The position numbers and the translations under genes are program-made. Below the pieces are notes generated by a model. It ran no database searches. It saw nothing but the letters and a program-made list of their open reading frames with translations, and was not told the DNA's origin. Shown piece by piece: positions 33,021 to 44,529 of a DNA stretch of 64,000 bases (position 1 is the stretch's first letter; each line of letters starts with the position of its first letter). This DNA comes from Diphasiastrum complanatum (taxonomy: Eukaryota > Streptophyta > Lycopodiopsida > Lycopodiales > Lycopodiaceae), in NCBI GenBank assembly GCA_029204225.1, contig CM055104.1, forward strand, positions 55,983,447 through 56,047,446. Reading direction: 5' to 3'.

Positions 33021-33990
33021 TAGGTTTCCACTAACTAGTTTAGCTGCATTTTAGCTATCTTCTTGTTTTTTAGAGTAGTTTAGATGGATTTTTGGTAGTT
33101 TAGAGTTAGTTTTTTGTATTTTTTTTGTGTTTGGACTATTCACAGCTAGCGGAGGAGGTGTGAGAGGGTAGAGGAGGCCCTGAACAACCTCTAAGGGCTT
33201 TAAACCCAAACCAATCGTCCAAAAAACTCAAAAACAACACCAATCTGTATTTTGGAGGGAAAAAGAGCCAAAAATATCATGAAATTTTTATATCTCCAGA
33301 ATCAGTGGGAATTAATCCTTGCAAGACTGGCAGGAGCTCCAGGGTACTGTCCCAGACCTTCATGGAAGCTTGCGAGAGTTACTTCCAAGCATATTGTAAA
33401 AATCAGAGAAAAAACATAAAAAATTCAAAAAACCCTTGAAAAAATTCAAAAAAATTCAAATCTTCATAAGAACTCTCGCAGAGCCCTCTAAAGTTCCATC
33501 TCAGTGAGACCAAGACACAGAGAAACTTGCGAGAGTTAGTTTGATGATTAAGTGCCTGTGCAAGAGTTCCTAGTGAAAAAAAAATGGAAAATTATCATTG
33601 AACCCTCGCAAACAGTGAAATTTTCAGTTCTAGTGGTCAAGAACTCTCGTAGAGGATTCTAAAGTTCCATCTCAGTGAGACCAGGACACATAAGAGTTTG
33701 CTAGAGTTATTTTGATTCCAGTGAGTAGAAAATTGGATTTAAGTGCTAAAAAATCACTAAAAAGTGAAGATCCAGAAAATCCTTCCAGTAAGAACTCTCG
33801 CAAACCCTCTCAATCGATTCAGAATGTCAAATTACATCAGTAATGAAATCTGCAAGAGTTAGTATGAAGATCTGGTGAAGATCAAGCACAAAAAGTGATT
33901 TTGAAGCCTCGTAGACAATGAAATTTTCACTTCTTGCGAGAGTTAACTCTCGCAAATAATTCTATAATGAGATCTGACCCAGATCTAGCT
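33021..33990 (+). repeat. Leader of E with CTCTCGCA/TGCGAGAG motifs
   Basis: Noncoding leader. From about 33360 it carries many AACTCTCGCA, AACCCTCGCA and GCGAGAGTTA motifs, among them a perfect 22-bp palindrome at 33934-33955 (arms TTGCGAGAGTT and AACTCTCGCAA). An internal duplication is visible: the block AGTTCCATCTCAGTGAGACC occurs near 33491 and again near 33663. The last 215 bases match the GY1 leader (815-1030), which links LTR E to the GY1 family. It ends at about 33990, followed by 86 bases of GC-richer unassigned sequence and truncated copia B2. Confidence 0.65.
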
Positions 33991-34076
33991 ACTACTGCAG
34001 CATGTGGGGGGGCAGCAAATACGGACAGGTACACCGTCACATGGGCACTGTGGGGGAGCAGACCACGGACTTAGAA

Positions 34077-35447
34077 TGATCTCCATCCTAAGTATAGATC
34101 TTCTTTCTAAGGTTCTAAAGTATCTTTCATAATTGATCTAGAGAATAGTGTCCAAATTGGATGCTTCACTATTTCTTACATTAATTTTACACATCAAGAT
34201 ATAACTAGAACATGAAGAACCAAATAGAATGTGAATGAAATGATTCCTCCGTGTTTCAAATTTTGTACTCTCTGAAAAATTACAGCAACCAAACAATAAA
34301 TGTGAGTGATGACCATTTGCTTGCTTGTGTCCTCCAACTTTGTCCTTTCTTGATATGTCTCCACCATAAAACTCTATGAGTGAGCCTCCATCTCCATCTT
34401 GCCACAAGAAACCATCAAACCTTGGAAATCCATGAGTAGGTGAGTACATTAATAATGCAAATCCAGCACCACATGACTCCATAAACCAAGTAGGTTGCAC
34501 TAGTCCATCTTCAAGATCTACTTGACACAAGAAAATGACCATGAACTCACCAAAAATTGACAATCTCCAAGTATTGGCACCAAGTAGCTCAACACTTGAG
34601 AACTTGATCATGGATGAGTGATATAATGAGCCTCCATTAGCCTCATTTCCATCAGCAAAACCAGCCAAGAATTCTAGTACAACTCCTACAATAAGATATT
34701 GCAAGACAATGTAGCTAGTTTGTCCATATCTTGACAATTTGCACACATCCACATGAAATAGCTCAAACATGAGATAGAACAAGTAAAGTAAACTTGAACA
34801 ACACTTCCTTGCTGCTCCTTTGACCTTACTTGAGTCTTCAATAAGCTGCAAAAATAGATCCATAACATCTTTTCCAAATAACCTTCCTTTGATACTCTTG
34901 ACTAGCTCCAAATTGCCACCTTTCCTTTTGTGTTGTTGAAGCCCTTTGAGACCAGCCTCTTGATCTTCCTATTGATCATCAAAGTCATTGAACAAACTTT
35001 GTTTCCAGATCCATTACTTGCTTTTCCAGTATGAAAAACATGAGAACCAATATCCACTTGCATAGCATCATCTACACAAGAAAATTCTTCAAAACATGTG
35101 AATAAAGCAAAGTGAGTCGCTTCCACTTGCTTACCTTTCTCTTGATCATCAAAGATATCAAAGATATGAATATCTTCAGACCTGAACCTCTGGAAATACT
35201 CCCTCTCAAACATATGATCTATATCCAACAAGATCTCATCAATGCTTGATCTCGAATTTCCACAAAGGTTAGTGAAAACAATGTCACCAATGTCACCATC
35301 ATAAATCAAAAGATAGATTCCAAACTTTCCATCCAACATGAAGTAGAGTAGGTGAAGATGAGTATCAAACCTAAGAAATCCAGCCCTCTTGAGTCCATAA
35401 CAAACCTCAATAAGCTCACCAATGAGATCTACCTTGCCTTGAAAAAA
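34077..35447 (-). pseudogene. Copia B2: RT remnant and unknown 3' domain
   Basis: Reading downstream from the stop at 35448, the frame stays open to 34902. It first shows an eroded copia RT core: a YGLKRAG motif (normally YGLKQAP) and LLIYDGDIGD where the catalytic YVDD should be. A frameshift leads to the 257-codon frame 34911-34138, which is the unknown domain shared with B1 (CCSSLLYLFYLMFELFHVDV and YGQTSYI). The RNase H tail found in B1 is missing: homology stops at about 34077. About 48 residues present here (around GANTWRLSIFGEFM) are absent from B1. No function is recognised for the unknown part. Confidence 0.6.
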
Positions 35448-37602
35448 TTACTTCTCGATTTGCTCCATGTAGTCTTCTCCAACCAACCTTTTGCCATCTT
35501 GATCATGAGTGATCAATTCACAGTCATAGAATCCTTTGAGTTGATGAAGAGATGTGAGATCCATGCCTTGGATCTTCCCAAGAACCAATCTTCCATTGCT
35601 CTTTCCTTCATAAGACTCCCTCTTAATGATTGCATCATAAGAAGTAGAAATCTCAAAGACATTAGAAACCATGAAAAAAATGATTAGTACCTTCAACATA
35701 AGAATGATTGAAGTACTCTCTTTTTTCAAACAAGAACATCTACTCAATGTTTTAGGTAATGACTCATATGATAATGATTCTTCCTCACTATCATTCACAA
35801 TGACATTATTCAAAGTACATCCTACTTTGAACTCTTCACATACTTCTCTTCTTCTTGACTTGTGACTATCTTCCTCACCAAGTCTCTTGATAGAACCATT
35901 TGATCTACTCTCTTTATGAAGACATGTGACTCCACTTGCTGGAAAAATGACTTTCTTGGAATCATAACAAAAGAATGTAGAAGAACCACCTCCTTCATGC
36001 ATGCACCTAGCAACATCCTTTTCCATATGCTCAAAGAAATCATTAACAACAATCTTTTCCAAGGAAGAACCTTCACCTCCATTGATGAAGTTAGCTCTTT
36101 CCTTATCTTTTGCATGCTTGCACTTGCCACGAAGAACCATTGAAACACCATCATTATCCTCAAGACTAGCCAAGTTAGCACAAAGATGAACATCTCCAAG
36201 AAGCATATTAGATCTTGACCTAGATCTAGCATAAGGAAGCTTGTTAGACTTTGCATAAGATCCACCAATCTTATTGATGCTAAAAGGTAACTTTGGAAAG
36301 TTGAGACCAATCTCCTTTTCCATTCCATCCTTTTTGTTAGCCATAACAAAAGCATTAAGCTTGAAAAGTCTACCTTGTTTATTGCCCCTAGCAACCAAGA
36401 TTTCGTCCTTTATAATGAAGCAAGCATCACCACCAAACTTTACCATGTATCCTTTCTCTATCATTTGACCAACACTTAGCAAATTATTTGAAAGTGAAGG
36501 AATGTAAAGAACACCATCAAGTCTCGCTTTCCTATTAGTAGAGAGACAAATAGGAATTGAACCAATACCTTCAATCACACACTCACCACCATTGGCCATG
36601 TGAATTGCTTTCTTGGCTCCATCATAAGTGACCAAAGAAGTAAAGAACTCCTTGTGACTAGTCATGTGTGAGCTAGCTCCACTATCAATCCACCATGAAT
36701 CTTTGTCACCTTCACTTGCTATTGGACTTGAGGAACACATCAAAAGAGAATCACCACCACCTAGATCCTCATCATTAGTAGTAAAGTTGATTTGCTTGCT
36801 ACCTTCATCTCTTTGCTTCTTCAAACATTCATTTGCAAAATGCCCTTTGATTCCACAATAAAAGCATTTCAACTTAGACTTATCTTTCTTTTTGCCAAAA
36901 AAAGAAGTCTCACCTTGATCTTGCCCTTTAGACCACTTGCCTTTGCCTTTGCCCTTGAACTTGCCTTTGATGAACATAGCATCCTCTTCATAATGAGATG
37001 TCGATGTAGATCCACCTCCTCTTGATTGAAGCCTATACTTACTCCTCATTCACCAAGATCTCTTGCAAATCCACAATACTTGGCAAAGTCTTTTGAATAG
37101 AAAAACTTTGAACAAGATTAGAATGATCATCCAACAAGCCATTAAGTATAACTTGAACAAGTTCTACCTCCTTAATGCTTTCATCAATACATGCTAACTC
37201 ATCATTGAATGCTTTAACCCTCAAAACAAAAGCATGAGTACTCTCTTCCTTCTTTTGCAAACTTTGAAAGATTTGCCTCCTAAGAGTAAGCACTCTTGAT
37301 GTAGACTTGGATTCATAAAGGTTTTTCAAAGCTTCCCAAGCCTCCAAAGATGATGTGCACTTACCAACTTCCTTGAGAAGTTCATTGGTAACATTCATCT
37401 TAATCATGTGTAGGGCTTTCTTTGTTTTCTTGTCATACCTCACTTGATCTTGAGGTTCTTGAGGTCTCTCCTCCACACCTGCAACAATCTCCATCAACTC
37501 ATTCATCTCCAATAAGGACTCCATCCTCACCTTCCAAGTAGAATAGTTGATTGAGGTAAGCCTATCATTGCTCTCCAACATAAATCCACCACTTGTAGCC
37601 AT
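35448..37602 (-). pseudogene. gag: Copia B2 gag and protease, integrase core absent
   Basis: The copia gag (37602-37039) starts MATSGGFMLESNDRLTSINY and shows STWKVRMESLLEM, YDKKTKKALHMIKM and LEAWEALKNLYES. A one-base shift at about 37045 leads to a 533-codon frame. This contains a CCHC knuckle (CFYCGIKGHFANEC) and an intact copia protease (WWIDSGASSHMTSHKEFF), then YIPSLSNNLLSVGQMIEKGY and the pre-integrase start (GRLFKLNAFV). Where the integrase zinc finger and D-D-E core belong there are instead about 250 residues of unrecognised sequence, Lys/Glu/Ser-rich, with a hydrophobic piece (ILMLKVLIIFFMVSNVFEI). The frame ends with QIEK at 35448. The long open frame with protease but no integrase suggests a non-autonomous family. 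Confidence 0.8.
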
Positions 37603-38189
37603 GTTGAAGTGACTTGGTCTTCGTTTTCAACCTTTTCCAATGCACAAAGCACTCTCTTGAATGTCAACAAATGAACTCAAAAAGAAATCACAAAGATATA
37701 GAACCTCTCAAATCTCTTCTAGCACTTCTAACTAGAAAATCAATGCATAGAATAGTGAAATGTTGATCAACCTATGATCTATCCTCAATCTAATGATTCT
37801 TGCCACTTCCTAAGATTGAAACACACTCAAATGAAGTTCAGTAACCTCACAAACTAGAGATCCAATCGAAATTAGGGTTTTGACAAAATCACAAAAAATT
37901 GAATATCTCAAATTCTACATGCAATTTCTAGAAACTTGGTATATCTTCTTGTAGACTCCAATGAGACCTTCCTAATGCACCAAAAATCATCTGATTCCAG
38001 TAAACGAAGTGTCAAATCAGAATTGATCAAGTATCTAATGCTATATTGAGTTTTGACCTACAAAAGATCAATTCTACACATGCAAAAATGCTGATTTTTG
38101 AGTAGAGATCAATCTAGCATGCTCTAGCATTGATAACTCTTCCAAATCCTTGCTAAAGATGGCTGATCCTTTCATAACCTGAAACACAA
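37603..38189 (-). other. Copia B2 leader
   Basis: Noncoding stretch between the primer site and gag ATG (37602) on the minus strand, about 590 bases, AT-rich, with no open frame of note. The length is unusually long but possible for a plant copia leader. Confidence 0.6.
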
Positions 38190-38203
38190 GAGCTCTAATA
38201 CCA
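38190..38203 (-). promoter_or_regulatory. Primer-binding site of copia B2
   Basis: On the minus strand TGGTATTAGAGCTC directly follows the LTR end. It is the initiator-Met-type copia primer site with one change (C to T) from TGGTATCAGAGC. Confidence 0.85.
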
Positions 38204-38791
38204 TGTGAAGAATTTCAGATCATTCAAGATCCAATCCATGTCCCAAATATTTGGTTACAATAAGGAGCAAACCAATAATCCTGCCAATGTAGAAAAATCA
38301 GCATCTACATACAAAATGAGATGCAAACTCTAAGAGATATTGATCAAACATGAAAGAAAACATAGAATATGTTTGAAGTCCGTACAATTACAGTACCCTA
38401 TTGTATTTCACACGTGTGGAACCGAAAATAGCAATAAATAATCATTCTATACACAAGATTGCAAGATAACACCAAGATAGTGCACCAATGAGTAGTAGAA
38501 CCCAAAGAGAACCATGTATAATGATGAAATGAGAGAGAGAAGAGAAAAGATGTGTCTCTCCACGAGTTACATCCTTTTATAGAGTTTCCAAACCCTATTT
38601 GGCCACTTGGCTTTCTCTCCAAAATGTAAACCCTACTATTTTTGGGTCTAGATTCAATGTACCCAAAGTTCAAATTTGAATCTATCTCAAACTCGACTAC
38701 CAACTTTCTCACACTTTTCAAAAGTGTTTATTGCATTGACAATTTACCAAAATGTGACTAAACTAGACTAAACTAGTTGAAATCTCTCACA
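38204..38791 (-). repeat. 5' LTR of copia B2
   Basis: This 588-bp LTR is related along its length to the B1 LTR (12366-13016), including the CACACGTGTG palindrome near 38410. Ends are TGTGAAGAATT at the left and AATCTCTCACA at the right. The outer (5') end is at 38791. The 64 bases up to the C2 LTR are unassigned. Confidence 0.85.
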
Positions 38792-38855
38792 GTGCCTAAG
38801 GGCATTCTGACATCACTTCTCAATAGATCGACTAGGATAACAGTGTGGTCTTTCT

Positions 38856-39583
38856 TGTGAAGTTTTTAGCACGTGTGAGCTTCACCACACACCCCAGGAT
38901 CTTACTGAGGTGTTGTGATTGCACAAGATTGATCAGAGAACAATATACTTGAAAAATCTATGGCAAGAGCACAATGGCATACATCTGATTGAAAAATGTA
39001 ACTTCTCACTATGAGAATTGAATGTCAGAAATAATTCTAAGTGCTCAGTATGGGAAAAATAGGCTGCTCTTGGGTAGAAAGAGAAAATCAATGAAAGAAA
39101 ACTTGGGTAGAGAGAGAATGAGTCTCAATTACCAAAATCTCATTATTCACAATGTGGCAAAACATGCCAAGATTTTCCTACATGAGAGAGACTCGAATTC
39201 CTACAGTGGAGTTGCATGGAAAGTCCACTTAACTGAGCTAACTCACCTACCAGAGATCCACATGTGTAACTGCATGCATGGATGTTGCATGTACTGCATG
39301 TCAACTCATAAAATTCCCTAGACATGTGTAGATCACAGAAACCACTTTGCATGTTGCATGCACTGATTGCATGTGGCTTGCATGCATACAGTATGACTTT
39401 GCATGCTATCTAAACTTCTGCATGTCATCAAAATTGAATCTACCTAACTCAAATTCGACATATACTAGAAGGTTATGTGCTCAATTCACATACCTTTTAT
39501 GTACAACTTGAAATACAATGGAAATAACCATGGACATGGCCCCAAAATCGAAATAGGAAGATAATATTTTAACAATCTTCACA
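38856..39583 (-). repeat. 3' LTR of copia C2
   Basis: This 728-bp LTR is the same family as 29011-29740, with the same TGCATG/CATGCA cluster (39262-39425) and CACGTG near 38873. The polypurine tract AAGGAGGAG lies on the minus strand at 39592-39584. Confidence 0.88.
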
Positions 39584-40575
39584 CTCCTCCTTAAAATTTA
39601 TGTTTCTATCAACATAGGCTTCGAAATTAGGCCAAGGTTAGACCTCATCTTGATAAAGACATTCTTGAGTAGTGGCTTGGTGAAAAGATCTGCAACACAA
39701 TTTGTAGAATCAACATGCTCCAGTGAGATCTCTCTCCCAATGACTTTTTCTCTTATGAAATGATAAGCTACCTTGATGTGTTTGCTCCTTGCATGGAAAA
39801 TTGAATTACTTGCAAGAGTCTGAGCAAAAATATTGTCATTCTTGATAATTAGAAGATCTTCATCTGCATAACACTTTAGTTCCAAAAGTAGCCTTTTGAT
39901 CCATAAAACCTCCTTTGTTGTAGTTGTAAGAGATTTATACTCAGCTTCACAGGATGATAAGAAAATAGTTGCTTGCTTCTTTGATAGCCAAGAAACCAAG
40001 TTCCCTCCAAGAAAAATAGTGTAAGCACTTGTGGATTTTCTATCCAACCTGTCTCCTGCAAAATTTGAATTTGAAAAGCAATCAAAGTTAGATCTTCTCC
40101 CTTGTAGAATAATCCATAATTTAAGGTAAAAGATATATATCTCAAAATCCTTTTAGCCAACTTCTAGTGATATAACTTTGGATCTTGCATGTGTTGACTT
40201 AGCTTATGAACACAAAAGCTTAGATCGGGCCTAGTCACTGTTAACCATATAAGTGAGCCAATAAGACACCTATAAAGAGTGATGTCCAAAAAGGATTTTT
40301 CATCATCTTTCATAGGAACTTTTAAAGTGTGCTCCATAGGTGTATCTATGTCTTTTTCTTCCATTTGGAATTTCTTAAGCATGGAAAGTGCATATCTACT
40401 TTGGCTTATAAATACTTGACCTTTCCAAAAATCTATTTCAAGGCCAAGAATATAGTGAAGAACTCCTAAGTCCTGCATCTTAAACTCACTACCAAGTGCA
40501 TGCTTAGTTTCTTCAACTACATTCTCATTATTTCCACAAAAAATGATATCATCTACATAGATGAGAAGGATAATT
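39584..40575 (-). pseudogene. pol: Copia C2 RT and RNase H
   Basis: From 40575 leftwards the RT palm contains LLIYVDDIIFCGN with the catalytic YVDD at 40559-40548. It is followed by MQDLGVLHYILGLEIDFWKG (40478), SRYALSMLKKF, SLIGSLIWLTVTRPDLSFCV and RNase H (DRKSTSAYTIFLGG, SLSSCEAEYKSL-like with FLSSCEAEYKSL, ADLFTKPLLKNVFIKMRSNL). Stops or frameshifts fall near 40164 and 40050. The RT is cut at 40575 by LTR G. It is very close to C1 and better preserved. Confidence 0.88.
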
Positions 40576-41403
40576 TGTAGGGTCTTTGATCCGAAGTTGT
40601 AATAGCCCTCCCACCTGTCAACAAGGGTTACTTCACTGGATAGGCACCTAACTATGCATAGATGCTACTTTTAGTTAGTTCCCTACTTTTTATCTAACTC
40701 TACCTCCATTAACACTACTCACACTAACTCTACTCTCCCTAAACTAACTTCATCATGATTGTTGGTGAAAGGGAAGGGTAGAATAGAAGAGAAAGAAGGA
40801 GAAGAGAGAAAGAGAGAGATAGAGTTGAGGAGGAGATTAGCTCAAAAGTTCAAGATGCATGCTAATGGAGAAACCATAACTATTAAAACAAGAACATAGA
40901 AATGAAAACAATTAGAAACACACAACAAAAGCATTAGCATGAGTGCTTAGAAAATGAGCATGCCAGTCACAAGCAACACAAGGGAACCTGATGGTGGACA
41001 AACCAACCCAATCAAACCTAGATCAAACGGATCTAGCCCCCAAGCTATGGATCAATCACAAAGAGGAGTATGACATCACACCAGCAGAATCCTGCCACCG
41101 GTTATGCTTTCAAGCATACACTAGTGAGAGCCCAATAGGTATACTTATACCCTCCAAGGCCCATGCACCACTAGTAGTGCACTGTGACACCTCACTGGAC
41201 ACCTCTACAACCTATCTGGGCCACGTCATCCAATTCCATAATGACTCATTGATAGACCCATACCAATCCACCATCAAGTGTTTAGGCCTACAACCATTAA
41301 TTATGACCATGTACACATAAGGGCCCCAATTCCCTTATAGTCACAATTACTTATGGGTTGTTGGTCTACTGGTCCCTAGCATGGACACGTCATGGGCATG
41401 ACA
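40576..41403 (-). repeat. 3' LTR of chromovirus G
   Basis: On the minus strand it starts TGTCATGCCCATGACG (GTCATG/CATGAC inverted pair) and ends GACCCTACA. The final 250 bases of the LTR (plus 40576-40830) are the reverse complement of the R-U5 part of LTRs E and L, whereas its U3 differs. It is inserted in copia C2 RT; TAATT (40571-40575) is the candidate target site. Confidence 0.8.
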
Positions 41404-41421
41404 TTCTTCCCCCCTTATTCA
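41404..41421 (-). promoter_or_regulatory. Polypurine tract of G
   Basis: On the minus strand TGAATAAGGGGGGAAGAA directly precedes the LTR start, the usual priming site for plus-strand DNA synthesis. Confidence 0.8.
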
Positions 41422-41439
41422 AGTTATGTCCTCAGAACC

Positions 41440-41717
41440 TAAAGCTGGAGAAGTTCCTCCTTTAGCTTGCTTCATGTTCCCAGGAATCGTCATCGTCCGT
41501 AGATCCCCTCCATCGAACCAGATGCTCGGTAACTATACAATTTCTCAATCGTTTAGTTCTTGTATCCAAGATCTTTTCGAGTAAAAGACAAAATACACCC
41601 GATGATTCATCCAACAGGTTCAATTGTTTTCCAGATCCAAGTTGTTCTCCTTCACGTAGACTCTATCAGAGACGGCTTACGTGAAATACGAGATGCATAT
41701 GAGATCCATCCGCAAAG
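41440..41717 (-). pseudogene. pol: Chromovirus G integrase tail with chromodomain
   Basis: The minus strand reads HLVFHVSRL (integrase tail, usually followed by a chromodomain), then after stops EKILDTRTKRLRN, TEHLVRWRGS and DDDDSWEHEAS. This is the chromodomain pattern (strand, V-K/R-W-K/R-G, then W-E) of chromovirus integrases, which tethers integration to marked chromatin. Two stops (about 41680) and a TAA after the chromodomain break it. It is the only chromodomain in the window and sets G apart from GY1 and F. Confidence 0.75.
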
Positions 41718-44520
41718 CCTAAACAGACACTCTATAAGTTCTTGGTCTATATCTGAATAAACATAGTCGATTTGGTAAGGTAATCAGTCATACCAAAATT
41801 CCACTAACCTGTTTATTCATCTGGGGGGGTATGAATACTATCTTCTCCTATGGATTAGGTATTTCCTAGAATCTGAGTTATGATGCACCAATCTTAACTC
41901 TCCAGATTTCCGAGACCATACCATATCATAAGAGTGTATTACAATTCTTAAAAGACACATGAGCTGTTCACAAAGTCCTTTCCATCTGGAAAGTTCCGGA
42001 CTTTTACAACTCACACACGGTGCCAATATAAGGACTGTAATCTAAAAAAATGCCCTTACTTTAGACATGGCACAAATTGTCATTCCAAAGTTAGGGTCCA
42101 ATCTAGAATACGTCTAGATTTTCCTCTTAAGTTGTAATCTAGAATAACTTAAGATTTACCGAAACCTCATTACGTGAAATTCTAACTTTTGGAAAACAAC
42201 TATCCAACTCTCTTGAGTCTTCCGGGATAGCATTCCATCCTTTCCGAACGAGAAAAGATAAGTCCCAAAAGTTTTCGTGTATTCTATGCACACACATATG
42301 TAAACGAGTCCAAAATGACTCATAGACGATGTGACTTATAAGCAATACATTTCAACAATAGTATCCATAATATTTAAATGTCTAGGTGTGGTACCAAAAC
42401 ACCACATTTAATCCGATTCTACAGATAACTTCTTATCTGTACACAACACTTTCATAATCGAGAATCTTGTAACTTGATTATCCTCTAAGAGAGAATATTT
42501 CTCAAAAGAGTGCTATTTCACAATCTCAATCGGAGATTAACTCAAAAGAATATATTGTTAGCATGAATGTTTTCTCTTGCATCAACCCACGGATCTCAAT
42601 CCATACTAAAATCAAGTTGATTGCTTCCAGCAAGGAACAGGTTTCAACAAACAACTTGCAATAGAATTTTCAAGTTCTGACACAAATCAATCGGACTTAT
42701 TATCAGCCACTTTTCTACCACAAGAGTACTTTCTAAATTTCCTCCCTTTAAATCTTCAAACAAGATATCTACTATAATCCATAAAGGCTATCTGTAATAT
42801 CTAAATATCCTATCATTTTTTATTCATAAAACAGGTCCATCATTGATATAACAGATTCCACCTTGAATCTTTGACCGATGTTTCTCCTTGTTAATTCTCT
42901 TTTCTTCCTACTTCTCCCCCTTTTTAACAGGAAACGACACGAGTTTCCAAGGGGTACAGATCATTTGAGATTTTCCCAAGAGAAGTTTCAAAGAAGAGAT
43001 CCAAGAAAATCAAGAAAGTCAAAGAAGTGTTGCATCATCGTCAAATACCAATGATGTCCCAGCACAGTGACTTAACAAAAGATCTTCTTTATTACCAAGT
43101 TTGAGAATTGACCCGTAAATCAGAAAATGATTACTTGAAGATTCAAGGAGAGAAAACAATTTTAGAAAATGGTTTCATTAACCATTTTTGTGACATCGTC
43201 CATGGTCAACGGGTAATCAGAATTACCTTCCAAGGAATCACAAAAAAGTCAGGTTAATTTATGAGTTATTCACCAATATATCTTTTATAAAGAAATAGCT
43301 TGTCGGGTTTTCGGTCTTGTAAATTTGAGATATCCAAAAAAAGGGGTCATGACCAATATCTCAAATTTCTGACAAAACACCCGTTTTATGACCGACAGTA
43401 TTTGGCATCATTAAGATTTACGGCCATACTACGGTCAACTGATCCACTTAGTTTCAGATCTTCATTTTGGAATTGCCTACGTCCCATACCACAGGTTCTT
43501 CCTCCATGAAGGCCCTCCACTTCCTGATCAAAGTGTCAGAAAAATAGTACAATTATATGAAGTTTTCGGGATTTATAAAAAAAACTTCCAACTTCACTCA
43601 AACAAACATACTTTCGTCTCTTTTCATAATCTTTACGGTCACCATAAGACTCACAGTGACAGATTTAGAAATGGGGGAAGAATGAACCGGCTTTTTCTTG
43701 TTCTTAACAACAAATAGTGTTGGTATGCCCACTGCTTTAAGCACATCAAGAAACAACTTTTTCGTTCCATTCCAATTTCCATCTTAGGCTTCTGGGTCCT
43801 TTCTGGCCGTGCATGATTTTTGAAAAAATGATACCTTGGCCAAAAAAATCCAAGAATTCACATTCACGGTTGCCCACAGCAGTTAATCAAAGTGAATCCA
43901 ATTCGTCAATTGTGAAAAGCCTTACGAAATTCCTCTAGGAATTCCGCCCAATCACAATTCTATGGGTTGCGTCCTCCACCACGAGGGCTTTGGCCAACAA
44001 TTTATCCAGTCAATCGCCGGAATAAATTTCCGATTGTTAGCCCAAGTTGTGAATCACAATGGCTAATTGTTGAATAGATTTTGCATTGAGTTTTTTTTTC
44101 TGTTTATTGCCTAAATGAAATTCCCACACACAATGGTCAAAACTTTGCAACCATGTGTTTAATATTTTAGGGGGTCAACACAGTCGAGTGATGCCGAGCG
44201 AATTTTCATTTGCCACCCCTTACAAGAATTTCATTTCCACCATTTGCAAAAAAATCGAAAAATTTTACGTTCGGTTGAACTCATTACGGGTATAATTTTC
44301 TAATAGAGCAATGTCCAAAAAAAAACGTAGTTCTTTTTAATGGACAATACCGTGCTTATAGAATGTATACCAATGATTATGCAAAATGGATCTGTGCAAC
44401 AAATTTGCGCAAAAAACCACTGCACTCATCGAAATCTAATGCACATGACTTTTTAAGCCATTGATATTTCACAAGTGCCTTAACTGCATTCCATAAAAAA
44501 TACGAGCGACCACAATTTCA
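41718..44520. other. Degenerate region between G and F
   Basis: AT-rich sequence without usable open frames. It should hold the body of G on the minus strand, but RT motifs were not found. A weak gag-like trace on the minus strand near 43950-43910 reads DWAEFLEEFRKAFHN. The right part would be the leader of gypsy F. An A-rich and T-rich patchwork (e.g. 43590, 44090) gives no further signal. Confidence 0.35.
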
Positions 44521-44529
44521 TGTTGCCGA

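Noticed and set aside
35448-37049. 533-codon frame as a host gene
   Set aside because: It contains a retroviral knuckle and copia protease, follows a copia gag and lies downstream of an LTR and primer site.
43900-44010. Gag of chromovirus G on the minus strand
   Set aside because: Only one short suggestive stretch (DWAEFLEEFRKAFHN) with stops around it; not enough for a separate feature.
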